Source: Noviherbaspirillum_A sp047237965
Lineage (GTDB): Bacteria; Pseudomonadota; Gammaproteobacteria; Burkholderiales; Burkholderiaceae_D
Length of the DNA stretch: 64,000 nucleotides
Direction of reading: 5' to 3'
Assembly: GCF_047237965.1 (NCBI RefSeq)
Contig: NZ_JBDFLX010000001.1
Coordinates: 3,038,001 to 3,102,000, forward strand
Part shown: positions 60,925-64,000 of the stretch, piece by piece
How positions within the stretch are numbered: the stretch's first letter is position 1
Layout: each line of letters begins with the position of its first letter
Translations under genes and position numbers: made by a program
Notes under the pieces: model-generated
What the model saw: only the letters and a program-made list of their open reading frames with translations
The model's database searches: none
What the model was told of the DNA's origin: nothing

Positions 60925-63195
60925 TTACTTCGGCTTGCCGCCCTTGCGGTGGGTCTTCTTCTCGTCCACGCGGCGTTCCGCGCCGCGCTTGGGCACGGTC
61001 AGCGGCGGACGCTTGCCGGGCGCCTTGGGCGCTGCCGGCGGACCGTCGGCATGGGAGATGCGCAGCTGCTGGCCAGCCACCCAGACGGTCTTGAGATGAT
61101 GCAGCAGTTCCTTGGGCATGCCTTCGGGCAGGTCCACCACGCTGTGGTCGTCGAAGATGTCGATGTGGCCGATGTACTTCGCCTCCAGCCCGGCTTCATT
61201 GGCGATGGCGCCGACGATGTTGGCGGGCTTGACGCCATGGCTGCTGCCGACTTCGATGCGGTAGCGCTCCATGCCGATGTCGCCCTTGCGTTCCTTTTTC
61301 GGCGCGCGCTCGGTCATCCGCTCGGCGCCTGCATCGCGCGCTGGCCGCTCGCGCGGTGCGCGTTCTTCCGCCGGTTCACGCGGGGCACGCTCGGCTGGGA
61401 CACGATCAACCGGTGCACGCTCGGCGCGCGGCGCCGGCGCAGCCTCGCGGCCGGCCGGGCGCGGCGCGGGCGCCGGGGCGAAGGTCTTTTCCACCTGCTC
61501 GCCGACGCGGCTGATGTGCAACTGGCGGCCGGAAATGCGCACGCCCTTCAGCTTGTTGATCACGTCGTCCGGCAGGGCGTCGGGCAGGTCGAGCAGGCTG
61601 TGGTCATCCTCGATATCGATGCGGCCGATGTTCTTCGCATCCATGCCGGCCTCGTTGGCGATCGCGCCGACGATGTTGCCGGGCTTGACGCCGTGCATAT
61701 GCCCGACCTCGATCCGGAAACGCGCCATGCCGGCCTCGGCCGGCCGCTCGCCGCGTTCGCTGCGCTCCCTGCGCGGCGGCGCCTCGCGCTCGTCACGGCC
61801 AAACCGCTCGGGACGTTCGGCGCGTTCGAAACGCTCGGCGCGCTCGGGCCGCTCCGCCGCCGGCTCGCGCCGCGGCTTTTCCAGCAGCAGCGGCACATCG
61901 CCGCGCGCCATCTTGGCCAGTGCGGCCGCGATCTCGATCGCCGGCACATTCTTCTCGCTCTCGTACTGCTCGATCAGGTCGCGGTAGATGTCAAGGCCGT
62001 CGCTGGCCAGCGCCTCGGCGATCTGGTCCTTGAAGCGGGCGATGCGCACATCGTTGACCGCTTCCACCGTCGGCAGCGTCAGCGGCGACACCGGCTGGCG
62101 CGTGGCGCGCTCGATCACCCGCAGCAGGCCCTTCTCGCGCGGCGTGATGAACAGGATCGCTTCACCGCTGCGCCCGGCGCGGCCGGTGCGGCCGATGCGG
62201 TGGGTATAGCTTTCCGGGTCGTGCGGCACGTCATAGTTGACCACATGGCTGATGCGCTCCACGTCCAGGCCGCGGGCGGCAACGTCGGTGGCGACCAGGA
62301 TGTCGATCTTGCCGTCTTTCAGCATCTGGATGGTGCGCTCGCGCTGCTGCTGGTTGATGTCGCCGTTGATGGCGGCGGCCGAGAAGCCGCGGGCGGACAG
62401 CTTGCCGGCCAGTTCCTCGGTGCCCAGCTTGGTGCGGGCGAAGATGATCATGCCGTCGAAGGTCTCGGCTTCCAGGATGCGGGTCAGCGCGTCGAGCTTC
62501 TGCATGCCGCTGACCAGCCAGTAGCGCTGGCGGATGTTTTCCGCGGTGCCGGTCTTGGCGGCGATGGTGACTTCGGCCGGCTCGCGCAGATAGGTCTGGG
62601 CGATGCGCCGGATGGCCGACGGCATGGTGGCCGAGAACAGCGCGGTCTGGCGCGCCTGCGGCGTTTTCTGCAGGATGGTCTCGACATCGTCGATGAAGCC
62701 CATGCGCAGCATTTCGTCGGCCTCGTCCAGCACCAGGGTCTTCAGCTGCGACAGGTCCAGCGAACCCTTTTCCAGGTGATCGATGACCCGGCCCGGCGTT
62801 CCCACCACCACATGCACGCCGCGGCGCAGCGCCGACAGCTGCGGGCCGTAGGCCTGGCCGCCGTAGATCGGCATCACATGAAAACCCGGAATATGGGTCG
62901 CATAGCGCTGGAAGGCCTCGGCGACCTGGATCGCCAGTTCCCGCGTCGGCGCCAGCACCAGCGCCTGCGGCGCGCTCTGGCGCACGTCGAGGCGGCCGAG
63001 GATGGGCAGGGCGAAGGCGGCGGTCTTGCCGGTGCCGGTCTGGGCCTGGCCCAGCACGTCGCGGTTGGACATCAAGAGCGGAATGGTGGCGGCCTGGATC
63101 GGCGACGGCGATTCATAGCCGAGTTCGTTGAGTACGCGCAGCAGGGGTTCGCCCAGGTTCAGATCGGCAAACAGCGGGAAGGAGGTGTCGGACAT
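60925..63195 (-). CDS. deaD: DeaD/CsdA-type RNA helicase with two DbpA-like RNA-binding domains
   Basis: A 756-residue DEAD-box helicase: Q motif ESPSPIQAATIPLL, AQTGTGKT, PTRELA, VLDEADEML, SAT, and HRIGRTGRAGR. Two copies of the DbpA-like RNA-binding domain follow, at about 490-565 (MARFRIEVGHMHGVKPGNIVG) and 642-715 (MERYRIEVGSSHGVKPANIVG), joined and flanked by Arg/Glu/Pro/Ala-rich linkers. E. coli DeaD has one such domain. It likely remodels RNA in ribosome assembly or at low temperature. The ATG at 63195 follows no strong ribosome binding site. Confidence 0.92.
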   Translation of the reverse strand: MSDTSFPLFADLNLGEPLLRVLNELGYESPSPIQAATIPLLMSNRDVLGQAQTGTGKTAAFALPILGRLDVRQSAPQALVLAPTRELAIQVAEAFQRYATHIPGFHVMPIYGGQAYGPQLSALRRGVHVVVGTPGRVIDHLEKGSLDLSQLKTLVLDEADEMLRMGFIDDVETILQKTPQARQTALFSATMPSAIRRIAQTYLREPAEVTIAAKTGTAENIRQRYWLVSGMQKLDALTRILEAETFDGMIIFARTKLGTEELAGKLSARGFSAAAINGDINQQQRERTIQMLKDGKIDILVATDVAARGLDVERISHVVNYDVPHDPESYTHRIGRTGRAGRSGEAILFITPREKGLLRVIERATRQPVSPLTLPTVEAVNDVRIARFKDQIAEALASDGLDIYRDLIEQYESEKNVPAIEIAAALAKMARGDVPLLLEKPRREPAAERPERAERFERAERPERFGRDEREAPPRRERSERGERPAEAGMARFRIEVGHMHGVKPGNIVGAIANEAGMDAKNIGRIDIEDDHSLLDLPDALPDDVINKLKGVRISGRQLHISRVGEQVEKTFAPAPAPRPAGREAAPAPRAERAPVDRVPAERAPREPAEERAPRERPARDAGAERMTERAPKKERKGDIGMERYRIEVGSSHGVKPANIVGAIANEAGLEAKYIGHIDIFDDHSVVDLPEGMPKELLHHLKTVWVAGQQLRISHADGPPAAPKAPGKRPPLTVPKRGAERRVDEKKTHRKGGKPK

Positions 63196-63340
63196 GGCGG
63201 AACTCACGGATTTCTTTGACGCGGTGAAAAAACAAGGGGCGTAGTCTACTCTGTTGCGGCGGCGGGCAAGCGTTTTATCGGCGGCGCAGCGCGCCGCCGG
63301 GCCATTGCAGCGCCGGGGAAGCCGGACCGCCCGGCGCCAT

Positions 63341-64000
63341 TCAGGGCAGACCGGCGCAGTAGTGCCCCGGTTCCACTTCCCGCAACACAGTGTCGGCCTG
63401 GTCAAACCGCGCCGGCTCCAGCGCCGGCACGTAGGTGATCTTGCCCACTTCCATCTTGGGCGCCGCCGCCAGCAGCGCCTGGGTGTAGGGATGGCGCGGA
63501 TCGCCGTACACCGCCTCGGTCGGCCCGAGTTCGACGATGCGCCCGCGCAGCATGATGGCAACCCGGTCGGCCACGTGGCGCACCACGGTCAGGTCGTGGC
63601 TGATGAAGATCGATGTCAGCCGCAGTTCCTGGCGCAGCCGCATGAACAGGTTCAGCACCTGGGCCTGGATCGACACGTCCAGCGCCGCCACCGCCTCGTC
63701 GCAGATCAGCATGTCCGGCTGCACCGCCAGCGCCCGCGCAATGCCGATGCGGGCCCGCTGCCCGCCCGAGAACTGGTGCGGGAAGCGCTGCATCAGGGTT
63801 GCATCCAGCCCGACCTGGCGCATCAGGGCGCCCACGTGCTCGCGCTGCAGCTGGCGTTCCACCAGGCCGTGCGCCACCGGTGCCTCGCCGATGATGTCCA
63901 CTACCCGCATGCGCGGATTGAGCGAGGCATACGGATCCTGGAAAATCATCTGGATCGCCAGCCGGGCGCGCCGCTTGTCGGCGGCGTTCATCGCATCCAT
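63341..64000 (-). CDS. Dipeptide/oligopeptide-type ABC transporter ATPase (partial)
   Basis: The C-terminal part, at least 219 residues, of a DppF/OppF-type ATPase; Walker A lies beyond the window edge. Visible are the Q-loop MIFQDPYASLNPRMRV, signature FSGGQRARIGIARAL, Walker B MLICDEAVAALDVS, H-loop FISHDLTVV and the peptide-transporter C-terminal domain AVYGDPRHPYTQALLAAAP with a late Cys-containing tail (EPGHYCAGLP). The rest of the operon is off the window. Confidence 0.9.
   Translation of the reverse strand: MDAMNAADKRRARLAIQMIFQDPYASLNPRMRVVDIIGEAPVAHGLVERQLQREHVGALMRQVGLDATLMQRFPHQFSGGQRARIGIARALAVQPDMLICDEAVAALDVSIQAQVLNLFMRLRQELRLTSIFISHDLTVVRHVADRVAIMLRGRIVELGPTEAVYGDPRHPYTQALLAAAPKMEVGKITYVPALEPARFDQADTVLREVEPGHYCAGLP

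Overview
The window reads as a chromosomal segment of a GC-rich betaproteobacterium, most likely Burkholderiales and probably Oxalobacteraceae (Herbaspirillum/Noviherbaspirillum/Massilia type). This placement is an inference. It rests on the order rpe-gph-trpEGDC, the rplM-rpsI-argC-bactofilin-erpA run, a DUF4148 protein, an Omp32-like porin, and many small families common in that order. Most of the window is ordinary core genome: no rRNA, CRISPR array, integrase or intact insertion sequence was seen.

Layout. 1-6.1 kb: apaG (reverse), then rpe-gph and the tryptophan operon trpE-G-D-C. A 28-codon leader peptide with five Trp codons and an attenuator hairpin lies between gph and trpE. 6.1-11.7 kb: M61 peptidase, AcuI-type reductase, beta-carbonic anhydrase, DsbC and a UbiH-family monooxygenase. 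11.7-20.7 kb: tRNA-Phe, an OsmC-YcaO fusion, the reverse-strand run rplM, rpsI, argC, a coiled-coil membrane protein, bactofilin and erpA, then a small OsmC protein, coq7 and a major porin. 20.8-28.4 kb: DUF3025, pyrC, glycerate kinase, the gltIJKL glutamate/aspartate transporter and a DUF4148 protein.

28.6-37.9 kb is accessory metabolism: an ArsR-type regulator with paired operator-like palindromes in front of an Old Yellow Enzyme, YigZ, LysE, a 107-bp imperfect palindromic element, DUF1810, GNAT, a four-PAS hybrid histidine kinase, a thioesterase, an EamA transporter and an ankyrin protein. 38.0-46.5 kb: an unknown 166-residue protein, a helicase combining a RecB-like nuclease with a DinG/XPD-type motor, an EamA exporter, a type IV pilin behind a consensus sigma-54 promoter, and envelope proteins. 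46.7-52.3 kb: tRNA-Val, tRNA-Asp and a 1707-residue two-partner-secretion exoprotein with GLUG and YDG repeats. Its Shine-Dalgarno sequence is buried in a perfect hairpin, and no transporter partner gene lies in the window.

52.4-64 kb holds DNA maintenance and RNA genes: rdgC, an aldo/keto reductase, dinB, a FitAB-type toxin-antitoxin pair, DUF2288, slyX, DUF2256, rep, a VapBC pair, an SRPBCC protein, a DeaD-type RNA helicase with two tandem DbpA-like RNA-binding domains, and the 3' part of a dipeptide-type ABC ATPase cut by the window edge. The points most worth following up are the TpsA leader, the trp attenuator, the nuclease-helicase and its upstream partner, the ArsR operator pair, the doubled DeaD domain, and the 107-bp element.
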